Below, piece after piece: positions 52,010 to 60,933 of a DNA stretch of 64,000 nucleotides (position 1 is the stretch's first letter; each line of letters starts with the position of its first letter). The DNA lies in assembly GCF_025336525.1 (NCBI RefSeq), contig NZ_JAOCZP010000005.1, positions 310,001 to 374,000 on the forward strand. Direction: 5' to 3'. Under the pieces are notes generated by a model that was not told the DNA's origin, ran no database searches, and was given only the letters and a program-made list of their open reading frames with translations. The position numbers and the translations under genes are program-made. This DNA comes from Chelativorans salis (GTDB lineage: Bacteria; Pseudomonadota; Alphaproteobacteria; Rhizobiales; Rhizobiaceae).

Positions 52010-53552
52010 TGCCAATGTTCTCGACCGGGACGTAGCCGTTGCTCTCGGCATAGGCCAGCAACGGCGCTTCAAGACTGGCATCGAAGCCTAGAAGCAGCGC
52101 TGCCGGCGGGTCAGTATCGAGAAGCTGCCTAACCCTCGTGGGCGAGGTCATGCGGTAGAAGCGGGCGAGATCGGGCGGGGTGAGGTCGGCAGTGCGATAG
52201 GCGAACGGTCCTGTTGCAAGCTCGGGATAGACCTCAAGGCCACCTTCCAGCGGATAGATAGGCACCAGCGTGGCCACTTTCCCCTGGACTCTAGCTTTTT
52301 CAAGAAGCTGCGCAATGGCCATACCGCCGTCATGGACACGGCTTACGAGCCAGTGCTGTGGATGAACGGCTGTACCTATGAACTGGGAAAGCCGCGGAAT
52401 ACTGATCGCCAGCACGACGATCGTCGCGGCCACAACCGCCGGCAACACCTGTTTCCGTGCATTGCTATCGAGCCCGGCAAACAGCAACGCCAATATCAAC
52501 GGCAAGCATATGAGCGGCGGCGCGAAATATTGAGGGAAGGCCGGCGTGGGGACGAAGCTCAGGAAAACGCTGGATGCAAGTGCCGCAAAAACGACAATCA
52601 CTGGGCCGGAAGACAGCAGCCAGTCGGTGCGACGAAGCGCTATCCCCAATTGTGAGCCCGTAAGGACCATGGCTACGACAACCACAAGCGAGACAGCAAC
52701 AGCGTTGGACAACCAAATGTCGCGGGCAAGCAGAACCTTCTCCGCCAGCGATACCGCGGCACCTTCTCCTCCACCCTGCCAATAGCGGGCATGCGGCCCA
52801 GTGTGGTAACCGACCACGTGCGCGAGAAAGCGTGCCGGATCCGAGACGAGATAGAACAGAATCGGTAGGCCGCCGACCAGCCCGCCTATGGCCAAGGGCA
52901 GGACGATATGCTTGATGCGATCCGGAAAACTCAATGCACGCGGGAAGAAGAAAGCCGCGATGGCGACCGGCGGAACGAACGCCACGGCGCTGATTTTCAA
53001 CACCACTGCGACCGACAAGCACAGTCCCGCCGCGCCTGTCAGAACAAGCCGCCGGCGGCTGCTGCGCATCACCAGAATGAAGAGACCGATGCCCAGGAAC
53101 GAGAATGGTAGCGGCAGAAGATTGTTCGTTGCCGTCATTCCGGTCTCGGTGAGGAACAGCGGGTTGAGCACGGATAGCACGACGATGCACCAGCTGACCA
53201 GGCGCGAGCGCGTCAGCGCAAAGCTGATGAATCCGATCGCTGCGGCGAAAATGAACCACCCGGCCAGAACACCGAGGCGGCCGTTCATCAGCAGGTGGTC
53301 GGACCCGGTGAGTTGCCGAACACCATAAAACCACCAGGCGGAACCCGGGACGTGGTTATAGAAGAAATCCTTGTAAAGCGTGCTTTCGTCCAGCAGACGC
53401 ATTGGCGGAACATAAAGCGCTTCGTCGCGCCGGAGATCATAGTTCATGATCCGAACGGCAAGAGAGACGACCAGATAAGCTGAAGCGACAGCCAGCGCAC
53501 CGGCAATCAGGGTCGATGTTGTCTCCTCTCGATGTTTGATCAGCGTGTGCAT
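51954..53552 (-). CDS. Polytopic glycosyltransferase (GT39/ArnT-like, GT-C fold)
   Basis: This 532-residue membrane protein has about eleven to twelve hydrophobic helices and the GT-C luminal loop motif MNYDLRRDEALYVPPMRLLD (Asp-Glu in the first loop, residues about 35-54), as in the PMT/ArnT superfamily. A soluble C-terminal segment of about 140 residues follows. ATG 53552 has AAGGA seven bases upstream. It probably transfers a sugar from an undecaprenyl-phosphate carrier in the periplasm, working with the GtrB-like and GtrA-like proteins encoded at 59.5-60.9 kb. Confidence 0.75.
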   Translation of the reverse strand: MHTLIKHREETTSTLIAGALAVASAYLVVSLAVRIMNYDLRRDEALYVPPMRLLDESTLYKDFFYNHVPGSAWWFYGVRQLTGSDHLLMNGRLGVLAGWFIFAAAIGFISFALTRSRLVSWCIVVLSVLNPLFLTETGMTATNNLLPLPFSFLGIGLFILVMRSSRRRLVLTGAAGLCLSVAVVLKISAVAFVPPVAIAAFFFPRALSFPDRIKHIVLPLAIGGLVGGLPILFYLVSDPARFLAHVVGYHTGPHARYWQGGGEGAAVSLAEKVLLARDIWLSNAVAVSLVVVVAMVLTGSQLGIALRRTDWLLSSGPVIVVFAALASSVFLSFVPTPAFPQYFAPPLICLPLILALLFAGLDSNARKQVLPAVVAATIVVLAISIPRLSQFIGTAVHPQHWLVSRVHDGGMAIAQLLEKARVQGKVATLVPIYPLEGGLEVYPELATGPFAYRTADLTPPDLARFYRMTSPTRVRQLLDTDPPAALLLGFDASLEAPLLAYAESNGYVPVENIGITNRYGTGLLYVRPAQGE

Positions 53553-54026
53553 GGCGGTTCCTTTATAACCCGCGAACCCCGGTAGGGACGGCACCTGCAC
53601 CAGGGGCGGTCCTGTCGAACCACCATCACAAACCACGCCCGTACCATGCCGGCACAGCCCGCTGATTGAAGGCCAGCTACACAATAAGCAACCTGCCCCC
53701 CGAGTAGCCGCATGGGGCCAAAAAAGCCAGTCAGCGCTAACCCTGACTCTTGCAAAGGGCTTTACCTGACGACAGCGTTCCTTGTGGATTTACACGACAT
53801 GTCGTACGCTTAATCAAGCGCAATGAATATAACTAACTTCGCTTTCAAGTTAATGACGAATTGTATGGAACAATGTATCTACAATGTTCTATGATGTGTA
53901 TAAAACTTAGCTAGTAGTAGGGAAAGAATTTCATTAGATACCCTTGTATTAGGCACGCCCTCCTGAACCAGGGCATTTCGAGTTGTCGCCTGATCTTCCA
54001 CTCAGGCAAACACACGCGAGGCCGAA
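53553..54026. promoter_or_regulatory. Divergent intergenic region with tandem CTGAC sites, AT-rich core
   Basis: This 474-bp region has no gene. TAACCCTGAC (53738-53747) and TTTACCTGAC (53761-53770) sit 23 bp apart on the plus strand, upstream of the CDP-sugar operon. A strongly AT-rich stretch from about 53810 to 53945 follows, unlike the GC-rich genes around it. A GTCAG inverse copy at 53730 precedes the first site. Confidence 0.45.
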
Positions 54027-54869
54027 ATGAAGGTTGTTCTTCTCGCAGGAGGTCTCGGCTCTCGATTGGCCGAGGAGACGCATCGGATTCCAAAACCGAT
54101 GGTGGAGGTTGGGGGCCGTCCCATCATTCTGCATGTGATGGACGTATACAGCCACTGGGGCTTCCGCGATTTCATTGTCGCGGGCGGCTACAAATGCATG
54201 TCGATCAAGAGCTTCTTCCACAATTTTCACCTGTCCACCGCGGACTTTACGGTGGCACTCGGAAACGGCTCCATGATTCTGCGGCCGAGCCGACCGCTGG
54301 ACTGGAACGTTTCGGTCGTCGATACAGGCGTTTCGACTATGACCGGCGGTCGCTTGTTGAACCTGCGCGACTGGCTCGACCGCGATACCTTTATGGTCAC
54401 CTATTCCGATGGTCTGGGCAACATCGACCTGGAAGCGCTTCTGGCGTTCCATCGCTCGCACGGCCGTCTGGCGACAGTGACGGCTGTTCAGCCGCCCGCG
54501 CGCTTCGGAAATCTGGAAATCGAGTGCGATCAGGTGGTTGAATTCACCGAGAAGGTCCGGAAGTACGAGACCTGGATCAACGGCGGCTTCTTCGTCTTCG
54601 AACCTGGCGTTCTGGACTATATCCCCGGTCCGAGCGAGCCGCTCGAGAAATCGCCGCTGACGAATCTGGCTCTGGACGGACAGCTATTTGCCTATAAGCA
54701 CAGGGGCTTTTGGCATCCGATGGATACCATTCGCGATCGCGACGTCCTGGATGGCCTGTGCGAAACCGAGGAGCCTCCATGGCTGCAGTTCGACCAAAGC
54801 GATGCCTCGCACTGTAGCACTCCCAAACCACTGTTCGAGATTGCAGGCCATGGGCGCAACTCTGGATGA
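54027..54869 (+). CDS. rfbF: Glucose-1-phosphate cytidylyltransferase (RfbF-like)
   Basis: This 280-residue nucleotidyltransferase makes CDP-glucose from CTP and glucose-1-phosphate. The N-terminal signature is VVLLAGGLGSRLAEETHRIP with KPMVEVGGRPI, followed by MVTYSDGLGNID (metal-binding Asp) and WINGGFFVFEPGVLDYI. HRGFWHPMDTIRDRDVLD near the end is typical of RfbF. It opens a tightly overlapping operon of seven genes for a CDP-linked sugar and its transfer. The next gene starts 20 bp before its stop. Confidence 0.93.
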   Translation: MKVVLLAGGLGSRLAEETHRIPKPMVEVGGRPIILHVMDVYSHWGFRDFIVAGGYKCMSIKSFFHNFHLSTADFTVALGNGSMILRPSRPLDWNVSVVDTGVSTMTGGRLLNLRDWLDRDTFMVTYSDGLGNIDLEALLAFHRSHGRLATVTAVQPPARFGNLEIECDQVVEFTEKVRKYETWINGGFFVFEPGVLDYIPGPSEPLEKSPLTNLALDGQLFAYKHRGFWHPMDTIRDRDVLDGLCETEEPPWLQFDQSDASHCSTPKPLFEIAGHGRNSG

Positions 54870-55998
54870 AACCGCCCTCGTAAGGACATTCGCTGGCCGC
54901 CGCGTGCTCGTCACTGGGCACACCGGCTTTAAGGGAGGATGGCTGTCCCTTTGGCTAAGCCGCCTCGGTGCCACTGTCGTCGGCGTCGCACTGCCGCCAA
55001 CAAGGCCGTCCTTCTGCACAGCTGTCGACATCGAGAACCTCATTGGCAGCCGCATCGGCGACATCCGTACGGAAAGCGGTTTGCGCGAGGCCATCGGCGA
55101 ACTTGATTTCGACCTTGTGATTCACTTGGCCGCACAAGCGATCGTCCGTACGTCCTATGAGGCGCCGGTCGATACATATATGACCAATGTCGTGGGAACG
55201 GCTGTGGTCCTGGAAGCGGCACGCCGGATGCCGTCGCTGCGTGGCGTAATCGTCGTCACGAGCGACAAGTGCTACGCGAACGGGGAATGGGTCTGGCCTT
55301 ACCGCGAAAACGATCCGATGGGCGGTCGGGATCCCTACAGCTCGTCGAAGGGTTGCGCAGAACTGGTTGCGGCGGCCTACCGAGCCTCTTTCTTTAGCGA
55401 TGCCGGCGGCGCGCAGCTTGCAACGGTGCGCGCGGGCAATGTCATTGGCGGGGGAGATTGGGGGAGCGACCGGCTGGTTGCCGATCTGGCTCGTTCGGCT
55501 AGCACCGGTACACCGGCGCGGATTCGCAATCCGGGCAATGTGCGCCCCTGGCAGCATGTGCTCGAGCCGATCCGCGGCTATCTGATGCTGGGCGCCGGTC
55601 TCCTCGATCATGGTCGCAGCTTCGCGGGAGCGTGGAATTTTGGCCCCAGCGCGGATGCCGACGTCAATGTAGGCACGCTTGCCGATTTGGCGCTCTCAAG
55701 GTGGCGGGGGGAGTGCCCCGACTATTTGGTGGAGCGCCAAGAGGGTGAACCGCCGGAATCGGTTGTGCTGCGTCTCGATAGCACAAAATCGCGCGTGGAG
55801 CTGGGTTGGAAGCCCCTGTTGCGCCTGGACGAAGCGGTCGCGATGACCATCGACTGGTACCGTGCATATTGCCGGGAACCACATCGGATGCGAGCGTTCT
55901 CTGACCAGCAGATCAGCGAATATGCCATGCGTTGGGCCGCAACCAATGAAGCCACCCCCATGCACGGACAAGGAATGAGGGACGCCTCATGCGCGTGA
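54850..55998 (+). CDS. rfbG: CDP-glucose 4,6-dehydratase (RfbG-like)
   Basis: This 382-residue short-chain dehydrogenase forms CDP-4-keto-6-deoxyglucose. Motifs are VLVTGHTGFKGGWLSLWLSR (NAD site, residues 19-38), VIHLAAQAIVRTSYEAPVDT, VVTSDKCYAN and the catalytic DPYSSSKGCAELV (YxxxK). The C-terminal GWKPLLRLDEAVAMTIDWY is characteristic. ATG 54850 is the natural start and overlaps rfbF by 20 bp. The stop overlaps the next gene by 10 bp. Confidence 0.93.
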   Translation: MGATLDETALVRTFAGRRVLVTGHTGFKGGWLSLWLSRLGATVVGVALPPTRPSFCTAVDIENLIGSRIGDIRTESGLREAIGELDFDLVIHLAAQAIVRTSYEAPVDTYMTNVVGTAVVLEAARRMPSLRGVIVVTSDKCYANGEWVWPYRENDPMGGRDPYSSSKGCAELVAAAYRASFFSDAGGAQLATVRAGNVIGGGDWGSDRLVADLARSASTGTPARIRNPGNVRPWQHVLEPIRGYLMLGAGLLDHGRSFAGAWNFGPSADADVNVGTLADLALSRWRGECPDYLVERQEGEPPESVVLRLDSTKSRVELGWKPLLRLDEAVAMTIDWYRAYCREPHRMRAFSDQQISEYAMRWAATNEATPMHGQGMRDASCA

Positions 55999-57233
55999 AT
56001 TACGGCCAATCCGTCCACGGCGAAGCCGAAATCGCCGCCGTCCTGGAGGTCTTGCGATCCTCGACGCAGATGGGCGAGCGAGTGCGGCGGATGCAGGAGC
56101 GCGTCGCTGCACTTTTTGCCAAGCGGCACGGGGTCATGGTGAACTCCGGCTCTTCCGCGAACTACCTAGCTATCGAAATACTCGACCTGCCACTCAGGGC
56201 CGAGGTCATCACACCTGCCCTCACCTTCGCGACGACCGTCGCCCCGATCGTCAGAAAGGGCCTGATTCCAGTCTTTGTGGATGCCGCCGAGGGCACTTAC
56301 AATATTGATGTCACGGCGATCGAGCGTGCTATCTCACCCAGATCACGAGCGATGATGATCCCCTCCCTCATCGGGAACTTGCCCAATTGGGATCGCATCC
56401 GCACCATTGCGGAAGCACACAAGCTCATCGTCATTGAGGACAGCGCAGACACGCTCGGCGCAACGCTCAACGGCACGAGCACGGGAACCCGCTCGGACAT
56501 CAGCACGACCAGTTTCTATGGTTCGCATGTTATTACGGCCGCGGGCAACGGCGGCATGCTTTGCGTCAATGACGACGCACTTGCCCGCCGTGCGCTGCTT
56601 CTGCGTTCGTGGGGACGGGCCTCCTCACTTTTCGTCGAATCCGAGACGATAGAGAACCGCTTTAATGTCGAGCTCGATGGTTTTGAGTATGATGCCAAAT
56701 TTGTCTTTGAGGAACTCGGCTTCAACATCGAACCCTCGGAACTGGGCGCAGCATTCGGACTGGTCCAACTCGACCGGCTGGAGCAGAACATCGCCGCGCG
56801 CGAGCATAACTTCGCGGCTCAGTACGCCTTCTTCAAGGACTATGAGGACTGGTTCGTGCTTCCGCGGCAACTGTCTGGATCGCGCACCGGCTGGCTCGCC
56901 TTCCCTCTGACGGTCAGGCGCGGCGCGCCTTTTTCCCGTCGCGATATGCAGATCTTTCTCGAGCAGAGGAACATCCAGACACGCCCGATCTTCACCGGGA
57001 ACATCCTGCGTCAGCCTGCCATGGCCAATGTCGAATACCGGACAGAGGCAAGCGGTCATCCCGTGGCCGACGATGTCATGCGAGGGGGCATTCTTCTGGC
57101 CTGCCATCATGGCCTCACCGCCGAACAACTGGATCATGTCCATGGCTCCTTCCGCGAATTTGCGAAGCGTTTTTCAACCGCGCGTCCGGCAACAAGCGTG
57201 AAACCTGTTCGGTCGGTTCAAATGGGAGTGTGA
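55989..57233 (+). CDS. DegT-fold sugar 3-dehydrase (RfbH/ColD-like, PLP His form)
   Basis: This 414-residue PLP-binding protein of the DegT family has His instead of the Schiff-base Lys (SFYGSHVITAAGNGGM, around residue 180), as in RfbH/E1 and ColD C3-dehydrases. RfbH enzymes carry a [2Fe-2S] cluster bound by Cys in a DCWC..DNTC segment, but here the aligned segment reads WGRASSLFVESETIENRF without Cys. So it resembles ColD in lacking the cluster, although the neighbours rfbF/rfbG point to a CDP-sugar. It should remove the C3 hydroxyl of CDP-4-keto-6-deoxyglucose. Confidence 0.85.
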   Translation: MRVNYGQSVHGEAEIAAVLEVLRSSTQMGERVRRMQERVAALFAKRHGVMVNSGSSANYLAIEILDLPLRAEVITPALTFATTVAPIVRKGLIPVFVDAAEGTYNIDVTAIERAISPRSRAMMIPSLIGNLPNWDRIRTIAEAHKLIVIEDSADTLGATLNGTSTGTRSDISTTSFYGSHVITAAGNGGMLCVNDDALARRALLLRSWGRASSLFVESETIENRFNVELDGFEYDAKFVFEELGFNIEPSELGAAFGLVQLDRLEQNIAAREHNFAAQYAFFKDYEDWFVLPRQLSGSRTGWLAFPLTVRRGAPFSRRDMQIFLEQRNIQTRPIFTGNILRQPAMANVEYRTEASGHPVADDVMRGGILLACHHGLTAEQLDHVHGSFREFAKRFSTARPATSVKPVRSVQMGV

Positions 57234-57235
57234 CG

Positions 57236-58510
57236 ATGGCTTTGCTAACCTGCTGCCGCGCGTGCCTTGCCCGCGACCCGTATCTTTTCCTGCCAATGGG
57301 CGATCACCCGCCAGCCAACGGCTTCGTACGCCCTCAAGAGATCGAAGGAGACCAGCCGGCTTATCCGCTCAACTCACAGATATGCCTGGAATGCGGTCTG
57401 ATCCAGGTGGCCGATCAGGTCCCCGAAGGTTTTTTTGAGCATTATCTCTACGTGCCTTCCAGTGCCACCCGCATGCACAGCCACTTTGCAGATCTCGCCG
57501 AGGTGCTGAAGCAGGAGGCCGGCAGCGGTTTAATCGTGGACATCGGCTGCAACGACGGCCTGTTGCTGTCGACCTGCAACGGCCTCGGCTGCACAACAGT
57601 CGGCGTCGACCCGGCCGCCAATCTGGCAGAGATCGCTCGATCGCGGGGCGTCGACGTGGAGGTCGGATATTTCTCGGAAGCCGCGGCGCATAGGCTGGCG
57701 GACACGCACGGGCCTGCCAAGGTCATAGTGACAACAAACACATTCAATCATATCGGCGACCTCCATGATTTCATGAATGGGATTGCCTGCTGGCTCGCCA
57801 CCGACGGCGTCTTCGTCATTGAGGTCCCGTGGGCGAAAGATCTTCTGGAGAAGAACGAGTTCGACACGATCTATCACGAGCATGTCTCGGAATTCAGCCT
57901 GCTGTCGCTGGTCAAACTCGGTGCATTTTTCGATCTAACGGTCGTGGACGTTCATCGCCTCGGCGTACACGGTGGGTCGATGCGGGTCTTCCTGAAGCGA
58001 AGCGCCGCCGCCACAGCGATCAAGCGGATCGTGAAGGAGATGCTGACGGAGGAGCGCGATGCTGGAGTGCTTTCAATGCAGACCTATCGCGCCTTTTCCT
58101 CGCGTATCGAGGAAATCCAGGACGATCTGACCACCCGGTTGGCCGAAATGAAGGATCAGGGACTCAGGATCGCCGGCTATGGGGCCCCCGCAAAGGGCAA
58201 TACACTCTTGAACTTTTTTAAGATCGGACCCGAGACACTCGACTATCTCGTCGATCGTAACCCGCTCAAGCAGGGGCTCTATTCGCCGGGTATGAAGATC
58301 CCGATCCGCCCGCCAGAAACCCTGGAAGAGGACAGGCCCGACATCCTCCTCGTCCTCGCTTGGAACTTCTTCGACGAAATCCAACAGCAACAAAGCGCAT
58401 TCCTTGCCCGTGGCGGGCAATTTCTCGTGCCCTTGCCAACCCCGGTCCTGATCCCGGAGAAGGTAAGCACTCGCTCAAAGCCCGTGGCGCAAGCCATTTC
58501 CGGGATGTGA
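57236..58510 (+). CDS. Sugar C-methyltransferase (TylC3/NovU-like)
   Basis: This 424-residue SAM-dependent enzyme has the three-part layout of sugar C-methyltransferases: an N-terminal zinc-type domain (CCRACLARDPYLFLPMG, then ICLECGLIQ), a SAM-binding domain (GLIVDIGCNDGLLL near residue 100) and the C-terminal domain (GYGAPAKGNTLLNFF, then LVLAWNFFDEI). Such enzymes methylate C3 or C5 of a 4-keto sugar, giving a branched-chain sugar. ATG 57236 follows the previous stop by two bases (GTG 57230 is the alternative). It follows the 3-dehydrase, so the product may be a C-methylated deoxy sugar. Confidence 0.88.
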   Translation: MALLTCCRACLARDPYLFLPMGDHPPANGFVRPQEIEGDQPAYPLNSQICLECGLIQVADQVPEGFFEHYLYVPSSATRMHSHFADLAEVLKQEAGSGLIVDIGCNDGLLLSTCNGLGCTTVGVDPAANLAEIARSRGVDVEVGYFSEAAAHRLADTHGPAKVIVTTNTFNHIGDLHDFMNGIACWLATDGVFVIEVPWAKDLLEKNEFDTIYHEHVSEFSLLSLVKLGAFFDLTVVDVHRLGVHGGSMRVFLKRSAAATAIKRIVKEMLTEERDAGVLSMQTYRAFSSRIEEIQDDLTTRLAEMKDQGLRIAGYGAPAKGNTLLNFFKIGPETLDYLVDRNPLKQGLYSPGMKIPIRPPETLEEDRPDILLVLAWNFFDEIQQQQSAFLARGGQFLVPLPTPVLIPEKVSTRSKPVAQAISGM

Positions 58511-58519
58511 GGTGGAGGT

Positions 58520-59530
58520 GTGCGCCGACGGCTGCGGATACTGATCACAGGCGGGGCCGGTTTTGTCGGCTCCCATCTGGTAGGCGCCTGTCTCCAGAAC
58601 GGTCAGGAGGTCCATGCCGTGGTCCGCGGGCCTTCACGTGAGGACCGGCTGCGGCGCTTCGGACGCGAGATCGTTTTGCATCGTTTTGATCTGCGGTCCG
58701 ATCAGGAACTGAAGCGGTGCATTCGAGATGTCGCTCCCCACGTGATCTATCATCTGGCGGCATCTCCGCGACGTCCCGAAGATGCGCAGTTCACAGATGC
58801 CCGCCGCTATATCGGCGAGGACCTGCAGATCCTGATCAGTCTCTTGTGCGCCGCCGCCCGAGCTCGCGTCCCGCCCGTGGCCGTGATCAGGACCGGATCA
58901 CTGGCGGAATACGGACTGGCGCCGCGCCCGTATCGTGAGGATGCGCGGGAAGAGCCAGTTACTCTTTACGGCGCCGGGCTCGTTGCCGCTACTCATCTCG
59001 CCGCCGCACTGCAGCCAAGGCTCCCGTTCCCGGTCGCCACCGCGCGCTTGGCGCTTGTCTACGGCCCAACGCAATCGAAAGACTACTTTCTACCCTGGCT
59101 TATCCGCCGCTGCCTGGCCGGCGAACCTTCCACTGTGCGCCGTCCGCAAGACCGCCGGGATCTGATCCATATTGACGACGCCGTCGCAGCCCTGATGCGG
59201 ATGGGAAGAGTGCTCCTGTCCGGGGCTGCCGTCGTCAACATCGCAACCGGCCTCGCTTTGACAATGCGCGAACTGGCAGAGCAGGTTGTCGAGGCGACCG
59301 GCACTGATCCAGGGCTCGTCACATATGGTAAGGGCAATCCGCTACACGGCGCACCGGACCTTTGCGGTTCGCCCGATCGCGCAGCGCAGCTTCTGAGTTG
59401 GCGCGCGCGTATCCCCCTCCCGGAAGGCATTTCGCGGCTGGTTGCCTGGCATCGCGACACCGCCAACCGGTCCTCTCACATGTTAACTGACTCGCAGGTC
59501 TTCGAGAACCGTACGTTGGGAGCGGCATGA
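58520..59530 (+). CDS. NAD-dependent epimerase/reductase-type protein, atypical active site
   Basis: This 336-residue extended SDR has the cofactor site ILITGGAGFVGSHLVGACLQ (residues 7-26), DLRSD, IYHLAASPR and the catalytic Ser region RTGSLAEYG. The expected YxxxK reads LYGAGLVAAT, so Tyr is present but the Lys position is Leu. It probably reduces or epimerises the CDP-4-keto sugar at the end of the pathway, but the missing Lys leaves its activity open. GTG 58520 has GGTGGAGG just before it. It overlaps the next gene by ATGA. Confidence 0.82.
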   Translation: MRRRLRILITGGAGFVGSHLVGACLQNGQEVHAVVRGPSREDRLRRFGREIVLHRFDLRSDQELKRCIRDVAPHVIYHLAASPRRPEDAQFTDARRYIGEDLQILISLLCAAARARVPPVAVIRTGSLAEYGLAPRPYREDAREEPVTLYGAGLVAATHLAAALQPRLPFPVATARLALVYGPTQSKDYFLPWLIRRCLAGEPSTVRRPQDRRDLIHIDDAVAALMRMGRVLLSGAAVVNIATGLALTMRELAEQVVEATGTDPGLVTYGKGNPLHGAPDLCGSPDRAAQLLSWRARIPLPEGISRLVAWHRDTANRSSHMLTDSQVFENRTLGAA

Positions 59531-60570
59531 TGGTTGGAGCGGTAGTTGTCTCCGTTTTGGTGCCGGCTTTCAACGAGGAGGCGAATGTCCGTCGGGCCTA
59601 TGCGGCGATCGTGGACACTTTCCGCACGCTTCCGGGCCATGATTATGAAATCATCTTCACCGACAACCATTCCACGGACGGCACATTCGAAATCCTGAAG
59701 GAGATATGCAGTCTCGACCCGCGTGTCCGAGTCATCCGTTTCAGCCGCAACGTCGGATACCAGCTCTCCCTGCTGGCCGCCTACAAGGTGGCTTGCGGTG
59801 CTTGCTCGGTCCAGATCGATTGCGATCTCCAGGACCCGCCACACCTGATCCCCCATATGCTCACTCTGTGGCGGCAAGGTCACCAGGTTGTCTACGGCAT
59901 CCGGCGTTCGCTCACAGACAATCGACTGAAGGCGCTCACGCGGCGCTTATTTTACCGCTGCATCAATGCCCTCAGCGAAGATGACCTGCCGCTGAACGCC
60001 GGCGAGTTCAGGCTCGTCGACCGGCGCATCCTAGACGAGTTACGCCACGTCGACGACACCTCGCCCTACCTGCGTGGTCTTATCAGTTCCATGGGCTTTT
60101 CGCAGGTCGGATTCGAGTATGACCGGCAGGCCCGTGTGGCCGGTGAAAGCAAGTTCCCGCTCAAGGCCATGTTGTCGCTTGCCGTCGACGGTATCCTCAA
60201 CCATTCACTGATCCCGCTCAGGCTCGCCTCGATCGCAAGCCTCGTCGTCGGAACGGCGACTTTTCTGCTGCTCGTCGGCTATTTGGTCGGGAAGCTGCTA
60301 TTCGGGCAGAACTGGCCGGCCGGTTTCGCCACCAGCATCGTGCTGTTGCTGCTTTCCATCACGCTCAATGCGATGTTCCTGGGAATCGTCGGCGAGTATG
60401 TCGGGCGGATTTTCATGCAGTCGAAACGGCGGCCTGTGCCAATTGTGGAGGCAACGCTGAACGACAGGACCGACCTTATGGTGGAGACAGCATCGCCCGC
60501 ACTGGAGCAGATACAATGCCTAGACCGTATAGTGCCGTCTGGATCGAGAGCCTCGAACGCAGCATCGTAA
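59527..60570 (+). CDS. Family 2 glycosyltransferase (GtrB/ArnC-like, undecaprenyl-phosphate)
   Basis: This 347-residue inverting GT-A enzyme begins VSVLVPAFNEEANVRRAYAA, has VQIDCDLQDPPHLI as the DxD-like segment (around residue 95) and GESKFPLKAMLSLAVDGI before two C-terminal transmembrane helices (residues about 235-290). This is the layout of GtrB/ArnC/DPM-type transferases that load a sugar onto undecaprenyl phosphate. Overlaps with both neighbours place it in the CDP-sugar operon. Its donor may be the CDP-linked deoxy sugar made by the upstream genes. Confidence 0.88.
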   Translation: MMVGAVVVSVLVPAFNEEANVRRAYAAIVDTFRTLPGHDYEIIFTDNHSTDGTFEILKEICSLDPRVRVIRFSRNVGYQLSLLAAYKVACGACSVQIDCDLQDPPHLIPHMLTLWRQGHQVVYGIRRSLTDNRLKALTRRLFYRCINALSEDDLPLNAGEFRLVDRRILDELRHVDDTSPYLRGLISSMGFSQVGFEYDRQARVAGESKFPLKAMLSLAVDGILNHSLIPLRLASIASLVVGTATFLLLVGYLVGKLLFGQNWPAGFATSIVLLLLSITLNAMFLGIVGEYVGRIFMQSKRRPVPIVEATLNDRTDLMVETASPALEQIQCLDRIVPSGSRASNAAS

Positions 60571-60923
60571 CGGCGGCGCGTTTCACCGTTGTGGGTGCGA
60601 TCACCACCACGTTGGACGTGGTGCTTTTCACGAGCTTGGTGCTGATGTCATTCGCGCCGGCACTCGCTAACGTTTTTTCCTACTCCGCCGGTATCCTGGC
60701 GAGCTATCACCTCAACCGCTCATGGACCTTTCGCGCCGACAGGAGCTCTGCGCAGGCGATTAAATTCTGCGTGTCGAACTTGGCCGGCCTTCTGCTCTCC
60801 ACGATTCTAATCACTTTTTTGGCGACCTTGATCCCCGCCCCGGCTGCAAAGATCGTGAGCGTGCCGATGGTCTTCGTCTGGAATTATGTTGTAGCTCGCC
60901 TGTGGGTATTTCAGTCCGAGTGA
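60516..60923 (+). CDS. GtrA family membrane protein
   Basis: This 135-residue protein has four hydrophobic helices and the GtrA pattern: AARFTVVGAITTTLDVVLFT at the N-terminus, SYHLNRSWTFRAD in the middle and VWNYVVARLWVFQSE at the end. GtrA proteins flip undecaprenyl-phosphate-linked monosaccharides across the inner membrane. It overlaps the GtrB-like gene by 55 bp and ends 10 bp from the convergent epimerase gene. Confidence 0.9.
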   Translation: MPRPYSAVWIESLERSIVTAARFTVVGAITTTLDVVLFTSLVLMSFAPALANVFSYSAGILASYHLNRSWTFRADRSSAQAIKFCVSNLAGLLLSTILITFLATLIPAPAAKIVSVPMVFVWNYVVARLWVFQSE

Positions 60924-60933
60924 ACGAAAAGCT

